From Angomonas ambiguus (taxonomy: Eukaryota; Euglenozoa; Kinetoplastea; Trypanosomatida; Trypanosomatidae): a stretch of DNA of 64,000 bases. Positions 11,501-20,517 of the stretch are shown in pieces. The translations under genes and the position numbers were made by a program. Numbering within the stretch: the stretch's first letter is position 1; the number at the start of each line of letters is the position of its first letter. The stretch lies in assembly GCA_019695575.1 (NCBI GenBank), contig JADNSB010000010.1, positions 62,001 to 126,000 on the forward strand, in the 5' to 3' direction. A model generated the notes under the pieces. The model was given only the letters and a program-made list of their open reading frames with translations. It was not told the origin of the DNA and did no database searches.

Positions 11501-13800
11501 TTGAACAGGTTGCTAATCTCGTGCGTCAGCAAGGGGAGGTGCACCGGAATGGAGAGACACAGCACCTCCATCAGTTGCCGTACTGCCGCCTCGAATTCTG
11601 CTTTCTGTACCTCTGTAGGGGGCACCGGTGAGTCAGCAAAACACAAAGAGACGGATCGATTCAAAAGACAACGCAGAGGGGAAAAAGTGGAAAAGAGGTT
11701 AAACTTTCGAATAAATTGATACCCAGAAGATTTCGTTGGGTGACGGGTGTCACTATCCCTCCGAGTGTCGTCCTGCTTGTACTTTGGGAAACAGCTGAGA
11801 AGAAACAACTCTTTCTCGAAATTAGAAAATAAAATAAAGTTCTGAAGAAATAAATCCAAATGAATGCTGTCCCCGCTATTTTGGTTTAGTGGTGTGTCTT
11901 GGTCAAACTCCGCTACTTCTCTTACCCACTCTAAAGAATGAGTGGCTCTGTTTCGTATGTGTTGGGGAATATCCGTTTCTCTTTGAGTGACTCGTCGTAC
12001 CACTTCTTCATAGTGGGGGAGAACCTTTTCAGGGTCGAGCACGGTGAACCACTGAGGACGAAATGGCTTCTCCGTGGTGATGGCCACCTGAGAGGTCAGT
12101 TTCTGAATCGTTAAACAAAACAGGGAAAAGAACTCGGTGAACACGTATCTATTATTCTCAATCAAAAAGGTGCTTTGTGCCTTTGCAGAATGGTCTTTTT
12201 GAGCCCCATTTTCTGTCTCACTACCCAACGCCATCGACTCGAGGCTGTATCGTGCCAACACATTAAACTCTCGAATAATCTTTACTAGTAGTACTTGTAT
12301 GAGAAAACTTTCACACACGACCCCAAAGTCCATCAGAAAGATCACCACCGCCTTTTCCTCCTCCTCCTCCGACCGGACAGAGTGGTGGGTGTCAGGGGAG
12401 GAAAAGGAAGGAGGAAGGGGCACTTTGGTGCGGCGCTCGGATACAAACTCCACCAGTGTACGAGACAGTTTACAAAGGGTAGCAAAAGACTCGAATCGAT
12501 CCTTCACTAAAACGGAATCCCTATCGTGACGCATTGGGCTTCTCTCCTCTACAGAGGATGCCCCATCGTAGAGTGAAAAGTACTCGCACTTCAGAAACTG
12601 TCGGAAGAACGGGTCAAAGTCTCTGATACTGTGGTGTAGTCTAAAGAATACCATCGTTTCCACCACCGAAAAGGCTAACCGCGAAGAGCACGACATCTTC
12701 CCCTCCTTATCGACCCCCCAGTAGGGAAACAGGTGCCGGAAGTAATACGAGACAGCGGCTTTCACATCTTTGGGTGTGTACAGTTTTGAAACACTCTTTT
12801 TCCGACGCCCCCGCGGCGCCTCGTGAGGGGTGGAGGGTCGCTGGTGCCGCTTCCTCTCCTCTCCCTTCGTTCCCTCCGCCGCCTCCCGCTCCGGATCCAA
12901 CGGGCCAACCGCCACTCTATCTTTTCTCCGGTAATGAAATCGCATCATGTTTAGATAATTAATTATACTATGGTCTGATTTCCCAGGAAAGGGAGGGAGT
13001 GCTTCCACGAATGGGGTGGCTGGTGAGGATCCCGACGGTCGTGTCGAAGGCCTTAGAGGCCCTTTTTTCTTCTGTGCGGAGTGCGATGCGGTGGACGGGG
13101 CAGCGTGTTCTCGATGCTGCTCTGACGAGGAAGTGTGTCGTCGCTCCACCACTTTCTTAACGGGTCGAGTTTTTCGCTCCCCACCCCCATGGGACGACGC
13201 TGGGTGGCTCTTTCTGGGGTCAAAAGACGAGAACGACTTTGGCTTTGTGGATGTAGAGTCCGTGGTGGGTGTGACGCTGGGAGTGGACGCCGCGGTGGTG
13301 GTAGTGGTGCCTGTATGGAGGGAGGCATGCCGTACCGTAAACCGTCCTTGCCGTACCTCCCTATCGGTGGTAGCGGGATCCCTCGTCTGCCGTGGAGGGA
13401 GAGGGGCAGCCGCCGCTGGGGGAGTACCCTCCCCACCCCCGCCTCGCTTCACGAATCGACTGCCCTTTTGAGAACCACTCGTCGGACGGGGCGCCGCCAT
13501 TGGCGTTGACGTAGAAGGAGGAGGAACCGAAAACGGGGTGCTCCCCTCCTCCTCTTTCTTTTTCTCTCTCTTTTCAAATCTACTCGACTTTTTAGGAAAC
13601 GTGTGATTACTACCGCCTGGAGTCGGCTCATTGGCCTCTAGGTAACGTCCACTTACTGTGATGTAGCCACGAAACGGAGTAAGATAAACGGTGCCGCCGC
13701 AGAGCTCCATAATACCCGCTCCGTTCATTCTTCTATGAGGATGGGAATCAAAACAGCAATCGTGATAAACTCTTTTCGACGATTGAAAGAGTCTCTTCAT
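5590..13800 (-). CDS. Very large conserved-looking protein of unknown function (2736 aa)
   Basis: I do not recognise this protein. The frame is open further upstream to a TTG near 13935, but the first ATG is at 13800, and a T-run ending in GGGGGAG sits only 14 nt before it, so I place the start there. The upstream extension would be phenylalanine-rich translated spacer. After a short basic N-terminus, residues of roughly 50-300 are Ser/Thr/Pro/Lys-rich and probably disordered. The rest is mostly hydrophobic-charged sequence typical of folded alpha-helical protein, interrupted by low-complexity inserts (for example Ser-rich runs and a short His run). No catalytic motif, zinc site or transmembrane segment was convincing. 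Its size and helical character would fit a scaffold or alpha-solenoid, but this is inference. An uninterrupted frame of 8.2 kb makes it a real gene. Confidence 0.9.
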   Translation of the reverse strand: MKRLFQSSKRVYHDCCFDSHPHRRMNGAGIMELCGGTVYLTPFRGYITVSGRYLEANEPTPGGSNHTFPKKSSRFEKREKKKEEEGSTPFSVPPPSTSTPMAAPRPTSGSQKGSRFVKRGGGGEGTPPAAAAPLPPRQTRDPATTDREVRQGRFTVRHASLHTGTTTTTAASTPSVTPTTDSTSTKPKSFSSFDPRKSHPASSHGGGERKTRPVKKVVERRHTSSSEQHREHAAPSTASHSAQKKKGPLRPSTRPSGSSPATPFVEALPPFPGKSDHSIINYLNMMRFHYRRKDRVAVGPLDPEREAAEGTKGEERKRHQRPSTPHEAPRGRRKKSVSKLYTPKDVKAAVSYYFRHLFPYWGVDKEGKMSCSSRLAFSVVETMVFFRLHHSIRDFDPFFRQFLKCEYFSLYDGASSVEERSPMRHDRDSVLVKDRFESFATLCKLSRTLVEFVSERRTKVPLPPSFSSPDTHHSVRSEEEEEKAVVIFLMDFGVVCESFLIQVLLVKIIREFNVLARYSLESMALGSETENGAQKDHSAKAQSTFLIENNRYVFTEFFSLFCLTIQKLTSQVAITTEKPFRPQWFTVLDPEKVLPHYEEVVRRVTQRETDIPQHIRNRATHSLEWVREVAEFDQDTPLNQNSGDSIHLDLFLQNFILFSNFEKELFLLSCFPKYKQDDTRRDSDTRHPTKSSGYQFIRKFNLFSTFSPLRCLLNRSVSLCFADSPVPPTEVQKAEFEAAVRQLMEVLCLSIPVHLPLLTHEISNLFNLLTRLLVIPEDGEGAGSGGEAPPLTTIEAIQTSTLLHLRQWGRHSFRLAIPFSPSQWTLYDVIYGVVEKMNRKVNYASFPDLASFYVALTRYLSVEGPTTEDAKSFPMGWSALLQNFVNNTCIQLHAFQTKLRQHTVFQTRKNGSYKYFGGLKSRRMIGGTARVLVYPPAKEIYLFRQNISKVQQYLLLVAPLMGSPSDRRKGRCVLLTTGFETHLSDYLLSPFAPEDSIHDADRLQPDHVAEFPLFVNFYLRQMPPRVCHRPLSLEDGFLTKVASHSLDLLQRTQRLLLPPTPLSASDALEQRKIEERILQGVGETIDWVVLFGVRFSFSSSGTERSTTRMLRKMLMESLSAALALYERWCPEIFPCEGSAEVRGERYWPLLLYVLLRCEVLLAYCPLLSNPPGSEETEVSTSVVKTAIATLVERCNATSQSTESFTNADKQSVLGCESVVDFYCLLHSTAVVSTNVAADERLTEVKRLLKDVVVRKLWGDSGNSLPEKEDSTKTTTTTTGVASFGKECMANHILLQYSRVLFPRESLDTSPYSHFYSVVSFLTTRGLRGGRRESLPVQSSGALSIVVLENVSDIVSFFLPSTESAAPDGASPLSEETCRVVWPACASFTEFSFTLHFILFMRRYRREKEIQTRYSDRENQSLNLLETPWCINSVTEWAEENIWRFLSLPPSAEATPQTVRVPLARQDQILLEDVLHVISLLLEKESLDGGEDRQEANGNVKAVRVILYHVRELLPTSVYSSPSDPPDWKTLTNRIQPHESGVVFVASLVSLMESLLVLLQSPACVGSRRRHRLYASVVGECYQTFFGNILSYIRTYRHYSRLAPDASKSVGSRDSLNAPLDPFFSPFVSQENGSPSSSASNPLGASPSSSSSSPLPGETKSLFPRVVSVLESTRQLLLVSGNKREREVEEGENWVQEKEEEFGEEETEDIGLEVVSTLLKKSIVTHSTMHHHHHLSTSHVPLNSQPEQILAMERKVFHLFVEAAEHMLVCFASPLATGVTGGKKLDGPVVRFQFRAIYSLVDYLELNVAKEIQFPSTTADAATVSAVGGTSGDSPPSTTEGVGEGPLPSSTALEKHFTLTNAQKNLVLLVLVTCLPASHLPGPSFLDHFIRPTFVSVSLHRLIATVLFTSRPHSAVQWSTAPSFYEKIPSPTLVPLANLFDRYSREEPLLERTVLSLPASSFTAPTPPLTGAEMLMLFSAYYFSSVVELPLYSPFRVGLLNYFCKSISFFRKSARVQHHHTRRFPLWRIVSFSEEHFFHFMLSDRQIDFLNDFNYGGLHFISFFSSVLSLFASLSSEVRMKLEVAYVEQHYTLERSKAAARYPWVEGGGPTGGGIQHNSISVQSCEEHTSPVVVVVEQHARNSLLYSECLQGWLHRCDQLLCRLVSPSSPLTDLLQEEVFVGSRRGRVAEALLHQLAGPARTFVQRIKEQQDVEMDFLLSSPELVAALESLFAEEKETTLVGAVEDQRSGSVTLDCGIIAEYLTLLEACQPQNVFLTVFDSFSDTPQGQQWLEYTTKELSADELPITKSTRMILSILNKVKLENNSYTADGTQCDASRRVQLKRLSQFLDFRAKGVPSLWSGAVVSSTEGAKAVNGASEVVREEDESEDRTLETFTQLLLYNETTLLRNKVLEVVFPTVVDHSYEALRKVPLATWRSQIVSILSAPDIVVLLDVLLRPSSLSPSSSDASVPLLNHHTPAMSHFYLEVLFDVLLETLSQLKGTEITTCTLLLIGVLHSFHRLNTTTNDNNRDNVDRRTEVKRIIEILAKVPIIMATDLERFSIEEVNVLLFYLHSPGWWRGEEGDGEGAVSKEEEHCTTPEFPTDLPSPFHSFISLSAVNSIKSELITRLRYGTEERGAEWDEEDADTFEEQFREKYREATSSLNLSSTPRLHTPILEKEWISLYPMVQECYQWRLSHLASSSSSREDSLSPVKHKRLAHRLLTILQYRCAELEKEKS

Positions 13801-14314
13801 GATAGGTGATTGTACTCCCCCAAAAAAAAAAAGGAAAAATGAGTATCTAGTAAAATGGAATCGAGAAGGAAAAAAAAAAAGCAGAAAACGTATTGTTAAG
13901 TTGTACTTTTTATCTGATTGTAATAATAATAACAATAGTAACGTTGAAGAAGAATGAAGAGAAAGAGTGAAAATAGTTTAAACCCCACTTTTTGAAAATT
14001 GGTTTCTCATTCATTTGAAATCGTCTTCATCGTTCATAACAAATAGAAAGGGTGTGTATTTTTCGTGTTCAAGATAATTTACATTAGGAAATCGGAATTT
14101 CAAATTTTTTTCTTTCATCTCTTTTTCTTTTCGCTTTGGATAGTAGTAGAGAAGCTGCGAAGAAAAAAAAAAAAGTATGAGGGTAAAGTATACATGTTTG
14201 TTAGGTCTTGTTTCTCGGCTTGCTTGTCTCTGCAAAAGACCTGCTGTATCATTATTACTCACTACGAAAAATAAACAGACCCGTAGAATGACGAAGCTGC
14301 TTACTGGGATTCGT
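13801..14314. other. Intergenic region
   Basis: AT-rich spacer. It holds the acceptor-like tract next to 13800, a short (TAA)n stretch near 13920, and several A-runs on the plus strand (T-runs on the coding strand). Small open frames here are translations of T-rich spacer and are not believable genes. Confidence 0.7.
13815..13839 (-). promoter_or_regulatory. Candidate spliced-leader acceptor that decides the start of the 2736-aa gene
   Basis: On the minus strand TTTTTCC plus a run of 11 T leads into GGGGGAG, with the AG at 13816-13815, just 14 nt before the ATG at 13800. Trans-splicing here would remove the upstream TTG-initiated extension, supporting the shorter protein. Confidence 0.5.
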
Positions 14315-17300
14315 CTAAGATATAATCTCAATCGTCAATTTCAGCTCCGTTTTGTAGCAGTTCTTCCCCTTTAGCGGCAACCACAACTGTGTTTTATTCC
14401 CATTCCCTTTATTATTATGATTCGCCTGTACATGGAAACCACCCTCTGCCAGTTTATTATTGTACCGCAGAGGGTCTGTCTTACCGCCCTCCCCTCCCTC
14501 ACTGGACTCCTGCTGCGGCAGTCGATTCACTGGGAGTGGTAACACACTCTCCCCGGCTTGCTTCTGGAACAGATAAAAGTAAATAATAGAGTTGTTATCG
14601 TACAGATGGAGGGTAAAGGTTTGTCCAAAGAGTGACACATTCCGTGTGCCGCTGTTGGCACTGTTGTGTGTGGCGGTGGAGTGGGAAGGGTTCATAGAGG
14701 GGTGCTGGTTCGCGCCTACTGGGGTGGAGGTGATCAACAAACTCTCTGCTCGGACCTGGACATAGTACTCGGTCAAGGCGGCGCTGCTGGCAGGGGGTGA
14801 CGACGGGGAGGAGGAAGAGGCGGTGGTGGTGGGGTTCAGCAGTACAGAGGGTACGTTCCGCACTCCGTGAAGGGTCAACCGAAGGGTAACTTCGTTAGAG
14901 ACGGTTTTATGAGGAATGGTTTTATCAATTGAACGAAAAATACTTTCATAGTCGTAGAGTGTGTTTTGGTACCGCTCTAGCAGTTGAGACAGCAGTGCAC
15001 GGAAGGTGGATGGGGGAAAGTAAAACAACACACTCAACTGTTGTAGGGTGTGTTGTACGGCAAAGTCGGACAGTAATGGGGTCCCTTCGGTTGCCCCACT
15101 GGAGTGTCCAGACTGGGTGGAAGCCGTATTTTCAGGGTTAAAGTGCAGCTCAAGGACCGCCTTAAACTCTTGACGAAGGGTCTCTGGGGAAGGAGGCGAT
15201 CGCTTGGTGGTGGTGCCGTACAGTCGTGTAATGACCTCCCGACAGTCTCGAATGACTGCCTCCACTGCGAGATAGGTAGAGGAAGGCTGGGCCTCTTCCA
15301 GGGAGGAAGGGGGCTCATGGACAGAGGGCGGGGGAGAGCCTAACTGATTGAAGTGACGCTTCTGCAGGAATAATAACAAGTCCAAGTATTTTAACTTTGC
15401 CGTGTACTTTTTCATCAGATCCATTTCTTTTAGCTCTCCAAACAGGAGTTCCTTTTTCTCGGCGAGAAGAATATCGGTGCTGGTGTAGGCCGGGATAGAC
15501 GCCTGTGTGGTGGTGGTAGCTGTAGTACTAGTGGTGGTCAGGGCGCCGGGAGCGGCTTGTTGGTCCTCTAATGGAAGGGGGGGACAGGAGCGTGTACGGA
15601 CGGGATACAGTCTTTCCCACTCAAAGGGGTCCGACGCCGTTGTCTTCTCGAATGTACCCTTTTTATTCGCTTTCCCCTGCCGATGGGTCGATAAACTCTC
15701 TTCTAGCAGTTCCCTCCGCTTCGGTCGAAGCTCATTCATCAGCTGCACTGTTCGGGCAAATTCTTTGGTGGTGAAGTGCTCCGCCATCAATTCGCTCCGT
15801 TCATTGTCGTACAGTTCTTTCTGGATTAACCGACCGCTCTTCTCACTGACGCCGGCAATGGCAGGCAGCGGGGCTACCCGGGCGGTGAAGGGGGGTGGGG
15901 ACTTTTTGTGTTTCGCTAACGCCCCTTTGGTTTTTTTACCTTTGGTGGTGGAAAGGAGGTGAATATCGTCCGTGGAGAGAGAACGACGGCGAGGACGGGC
16001 GAGGGTCTTGCCATGGCCTAGGAGCAACAACCGCGACAGCAGCACATTCTCGTTCTGGAGAATAAATCGGTACAACATTTCATCCGAGAGAACCGCCTTC
16101 TCAGAAAAGTCCATCAGTAATAAATCGTCGTCGTCAGTGGGGCCGCGAGGGACAGCGCTCAGGGGAGAGGAGGACGAGGGCACCAAGGGTCCGTTCTCCC
16201 CGTCCGCCGTATTCCCTTCCTTTCCGTTTCCCTTTTTCTTTTTCTTTTCTGCCTCGAGCGAAGTGGGATTCGGGTTGAACTGCGCGGTGCCCATAGAGGG
16301 ACTCTCTGGCGCGGAGAGGTCCAGCCTCGAGTCGGGGAGAGGGTGGCCACTCCCACTCCCATCGCCACGGTGGGCGGCACTGTTGGGAGCGGAGCGTAAG
16401 GCCGAATACACCGCCTCCTTCCCCCACTCCAACTGCTCCATAAACTGATCAAAACTCTCCCCCTCCTCCTGGGGTGGTGTTGAACTAGTAGTAGCAGTAG
16501 TAGGCAGAGGACTCTCTCCTTCAAATAAATAGTCTTCACTGGGGTTCACATAGCGAGCCCTGTAGTCCTCCTCTTGATCGGCTTCATTGTTATTATTGGT
16601 GTGGTTATTTCGAGAAGCTTCCATAGTTTCTTTTCTTTTGGTGGGTTTTTTATTTCGCGTCACACGAGAGGCGATTAAGTTTTTCTCACTTTCGTTAATG
16701 TATTGATAGATGCCCTTTCGGATGGAGTCCTTGTGAAACGCGTTCGCATTCTTGCCCTGATTGGAGGTGGTAGAGGCGGTGGCGGCCGCCTTGGAGAGAT
16801 CGTGGTGGTGGACGAGTAAGTGCCGTGTTTTCGTCCAGCTCAGCTCCGATTGCTTCTCAATGTCCTGCGGCGTCCACCGGGTGTAGTCGAGACGGTCCGT
16901 ATGGCCGGCCTCCGCTTGCCGCTCTTGATAGTAGTCCTCCTCCAGCGCCAGCCCCACATCCCGGTTGTACTTGAGTATTGTGTGATTATACTGTTGCATC
17001 GTACTATTCTGATTCATACCACCCCCCAACCCTCCTCCAGCGCCGGCCGTAGAGGGCATCAAGGCACCGCCCCCTCCCAACCCATCCGCGCTGTTCTCCT
17101 CGAAAAGGGTATCGTCGTCGTCGTCTTCCTCCTCGGAGGGGTTTCGCTTCTCGTTGTCCTCCTCCTCCTCCGGATCCTCCTCGTGCACCGACGCCTTTCC
17201 TCCGCCGTACCGTGACGAATGGGAAGACACGGTATCTTTCTTTTGCCAGTACTTTCGCTTCATCCTTTGTGCGTCCCCTTCCACCTGCTGAAGGACCCCT

Positions 17301-18007
17301 TCAAACGTCTTTAGTTCCTTTCGATGTTCTTTAATTGCGTTTAGCCGCTCCCTTTCCTTCTTGCCCACTCCACCGCGTCGAGTGGAGCCATCCTCGTCTC
17401 CTTGAGAGGAGAAAGGGGCGGCCTTCTTTTCCAAAATCGCTGTCGCCTTCATCGTCGCCGCCGTCGTCCTAAACTCGGTCGGTGTTTCCTTTTTCTCGGA
17501 CAAACTATGCGGTGGTGTGGTGGTAGTAGGAATACCGTCGCTGCCTAATTCAGAGAGCAGGAACTCTGTGTGAGGGAGCGGCTTCAGCACCGTGTCTTCT
17601 TCTCCTCCATACAGCGCCCCTTCCTCCCCTCTCGCAGGAGAGGGTGAATAATACAGACTATTATTATTATTGTTAAAGGTACTACTATTATTGTAATGAG
17701 AATGGGCCAAGAAGGAGGCGGCGGAGGGGTTAGGCTCGCTATGAAGGGCACTTTCCTTGCGTAGGAGTCGTCGGCTCCCTCCAGTGGTGGTACCCTGAGG
17801 ATGATGCGTAGTGGTAGGGATTCTTGCCGAGTTGTAATTAATATTATTATTACCACGACGGTGGGTTACCTCATCGGGGTCCTCTATTAACCGCTCTATG
17901 TTTTGCTGAAACGCTACTAAAGGCGGAGCCTCACTATTATTATTATTATTATTATTATGACTCCCTTCCTCTACTACAGGATTCGAAGAGGAGTGGTCCA
18001 CAGACAT
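14315..18007 (-). CDS. Large low-complexity protein with a possible C-terminal C2-like domain (1230 aa)
   Basis: The start is the first ATG of the frame at 18007. The N-terminal two thirds is rich in Asn, Ser, Thr, Gly and Glu runs, with an acidic DDDDD-type patch and several charged helical stretches; it looks largely disordered. Residues about 1036-1229 alternate hydrophobic strands in a pattern like a C2 domain: LRLTLHGVRNVPS, then YYVQVRAE, then FTLHLYDNNSIIYFYLF, LPVNRLP, WLPLKG, and a final LKLTIEI strand. C2 domains usually bind membranes or proteins, with or without calcium; the usual calcium-binding aspartates are not obvious here, so any binding would probably be calcium-independent. 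The C2 reading is by eye and uncertain. The rest of the protein is not recognised. Confidence 0.85.
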   Translation of the reverse strand: MSVDHSSSNPVVEEGSHNNNNNNNSEAPPLVAFQQNIERLIEDPDEVTHRRGNNNINYNSARIPTTTHHPQGTTTGGSRRLLRKESALHSEPNPSAASFLAHSHYNNSSTFNNNNNSLYYSPSPARGEEGALYGGEEDTVLKPLPHTEFLLSELGSDGIPTTTTPPHSLSEKKETPTEFRTTAATMKATAILEKKAAPFSSQGDEDGSTRRGGVGKKERERLNAIKEHRKELKTFEGVLQQVEGDAQRMKRKYWQKKDTVSSHSSRYGGGKASVHEEDPEEEEDNEKRNPSEEEDDDDDTLFEENSADGLGGGGALMPSTAGAGGGLGGGMNQNSTMQQYNHTILKYNRDVGLALEEDYYQERQAEAGHTDRLDYTRWTPQDIEKQSELSWTKTRHLLVHHHDLSKAAATASTTSNQGKNANAFHKDSIRKGIYQYINESEKNLIASRVTRNKKPTKRKETMEASRNNHTNNNNEADQEEDYRARYVNPSEDYLFEGESPLPTTATTSSTPPQEEGESFDQFMEQLEWGKEAVYSALRSAPNSAAHRGDGSGSGHPLPDSRLDLSAPESPSMGTAQFNPNPTSLEAEKKKKKGNGKEGNTADGENGPLVPSSSSPLSAVPRGPTDDDDLLLMDFSEKAVLSDEMLYRFILQNENVLLSRLLLLGHGKTLARPRRRSLSTDDIHLLSTTKGKKTKGALAKHKKSPPPFTARVAPLPAIAGVSEKSGRLIQKELYDNERSELMAEHFTTKEFARTVQLMNELRPKRRELLEESLSTHRQGKANKKGTFEKTTASDPFEWERLYPVRTRSCPPLPLEDQQAAPGALTTTSTTATTTTQASIPAYTSTDILLAEKKELLFGELKEMDLMKKYTAKLKYLDLLLFLQKRHFNQLGSPPPSVHEPPSSLEEAQPSSTYLAVEAVIRDCREVITRLYGTTTKRSPPSPETLRQEFKAVLELHFNPENTASTQSGHSSGATEGTPLLSDFAVQHTLQQLSVLFYFPPSTFRALLSQLLERYQNTLYDYESIFRSIDKTIPHKTVSNEVTLRLTLHGVRNVPSVLLNPTTTASSSSPSSPPASSAALTEYYVQVRAESLLITSTPVGANQHPSMNPSHSTATHNSANSGTRNVSLFGQTFTLHLYDNNSIIYFYLFQKQAGESVLPLPVNRLPQQESSEGGEGGKTDPLRYNNKLAEGGFHVQANHNNKGNGNKTQLWLPLKGKNCYKTELKLTIEIIS

Positions 18008-18799
18008 GAATGATAAGCCTTTAGTATTATTATTATTCTTTTTTTTTTTTCTGGTTCAGTGTTTAGTCACTAAATAGAGAGTAACGGAAAACCGCTCTTC
18101 CTTTCTTTCCTTCAAGTTGGTGTTATAATAAACAACGAAAATAAAAAAAAAGTAGGAGAAAAAAAATAAGTGAAATCGAAAAAATCCAAATCGTCCAATC
18201 AGCAAACAGAGTTTTTTTATTTGTTAAAATACCAGTTAGTAATATTCATAATTTGATCTTATTTATTCAGTGTGGTACTGTGTTGAATCGTGAAAAAGAA
18301 AAAAGACCAAGAAAAATAAAAAACAGTTTTAAAGTTTTCTTTTCTTTTTCCTTTTCAAACACTTACACACGACTAATTAAGAATATATATTTATATATAA
18401 AGCACTCTAACTAAAACGATTTAAAAGAAAAAAAAGAAGGAAAACTCTAATAATATGGTTTAGTACAAATATATATATAACGAAAGAGAGAGAGGAAAGG
18501 GTGCTCATATATTATAGGTACACCATGAAAATCTAATTAAAAAAAAAAGTGATAATAATCTAATTGTTTCTTGATTTTGGTTTTGTTTTTTGTTATTGTT
18601 CTTCTTCTTTCTTGAAAGATACACGGATAAGTAAAAGAAAAAAAAATTAAAAATTCACCGCCATAACAAAGTAAAAAAAAAAGAGTTACTAACAGAATGT
18701 AACTATATTCAAACCAAATAACCACCATCATAGGAAAAGGACGAAAGAAACTAAAAAGGGAAAAATATTAATAATAATAATAATATTCACCACCCTTCC
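18008..18799. other. Intergenic region with T-tracts on the coding strand
   Basis: About 0.8 kb of AT-rich spacer. On the minus strand there are several T-runs; one C/T-rich block at about 18120-18170 ends near an AG and could be the acceptor for the 14315-18007 gene. A short (AAT)n on the plus strand lies at 18766-18785. No gene seen. Confidence 0.7.
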
Positions 18800-18867
18800 T
18801 TACTTTTTACGGGGAGTTAAGTGAATTATTTTACTACTTTGATGCGATTTCCCTTTTTTGCTACTAC

Positions 18868-18903
<36 letters not shown>

Positions 18904-20135
18904 TGTGACGGTGCGTGTGCGACGCTGACGACGACCGTGCCGCCATCTTTGCATTCGCTAGTACAGCGCTACTGCTACTATTATGAATGGTACTATTATT
19001 ATTATTATTACTGTGATTGGTCTTTGTGGCTGTTAGTAAGGGATTCGTCATTCGAGTATTATTATTATTATTATTAATAGCATTAGCAGCATTATTATTA
19101 ATGTTATTAATATTATTAGTAGTAGTATTTCTCATTTCATTAAGGCTATCCCGAGAGGAATGACGGCTACGTACTTTATTCGCAAACGGGGACACCACTG
19201 GACGAGAGGCCGCACCACCGTTATTACCATTACTATTGTTACTGTTCGTGCGCATTAGAATACCCTTCAAAGGGGTAGGGATGGTGGAACTATTATTATT
19301 ATTACTATTAACATTAATATTATTAACAGTATTGTTATGGTTGTTTACAGAGCCATCTGTGGTAAAGAAGGTAAGGGCGGAGTTGGAGTTACGCCTCCGC
19401 GCGGATGGGGAACGTTTATTATTATTATTATTATTATTATTATTGCTATTATTCATAATAGCGTTATTATTATTGTTGGTAGAGAGGGGTAGGGTGAGGG
19501 GGTGGTCCTCCATGAGGTGTACGGACAGCGGCGGAGGGGCAGCAGCGGTCTTGACGGTCGCACTGACGGCCTCACTGTATGGCTTCATCTTTGCATGACC
19601 TATCATAGGCCGTATATCCCTATTACTATTATTCTCAACCACACCATTATTATTATTATTATTATAAGAAGGGGTTAGGCTGACAGGGTGGGTAGGAGAG
19701 GGCGGAAGCGTAGAGGCATCGCCGGTAAGACTGAGGGACCGTCGGCCAGAGAGGGAGGCGGTGGAGTTATTCCCATTATTATTAATATTATTATTATTAT
19801 TATTAGAATAAGGAAAGGATGGAGAGACGACCTCTGGCACAAAAGGACTGGGTGAGCGACGGGAGGAGGAGGAGGCCCCATGGTAGGGAACTACCCTAGA
19901 TGGAGACGACTTTCTATTATTATGATTATTATTATTATTATGAACGGGTACTGCGGTGCGTGGTAGTGGAGGAGAGGTAGTGCCCTGTAAAGAGCGAGGA
20001 AGCGTGCTGCGATTCAGTAACGAATTACTGTTCAGTCGAGTGGAACTACCACGGCGTTTATTATTATTATTACCAATGTTATGATTAGGATAGAATAAAT
20101 TAGTGAGGGAGTCGTATTTGCCTTGAGAGGGATTC

Positions 20136-20175
<40 letters not shown>

Positions 20176-20472
20176 TGTTGTTGTTGGCAATATCTTTATT
20201 TAAAACTTCCTTTACTACAGTTCCCTCCTTCACGGCTGGAGGAGTTATTTTAAGTATCTTTATACCTGAAGAATGTCTACTACTATTATTATTATTGGCA
20301 GTAGTAGTTGCAGCCGCTGCAGGAGTTTCTACTATCTTCTCCACAGGATCGCTATTACTATTATTATTATTATTACTGTCCACAGGTGGTATAAGCGTCT
20401 TCTCGTACTTCAGCTCCCGTGGCACCGTACTCCGCTTATTGATGGACCGACTGCTACTACTAGGAACACTGC

Positions 20473-20517
<45 letters not shown>

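Noticed and set aside
13801-13935. TTG-initiated N-terminal extension of the 2736-aa protein
   Set aside because: The codon at 13935 is TTG, the added residues are Phe-rich translated pyrimidine tract, and an acceptor-like AG lies between it and the ATG at 13800.
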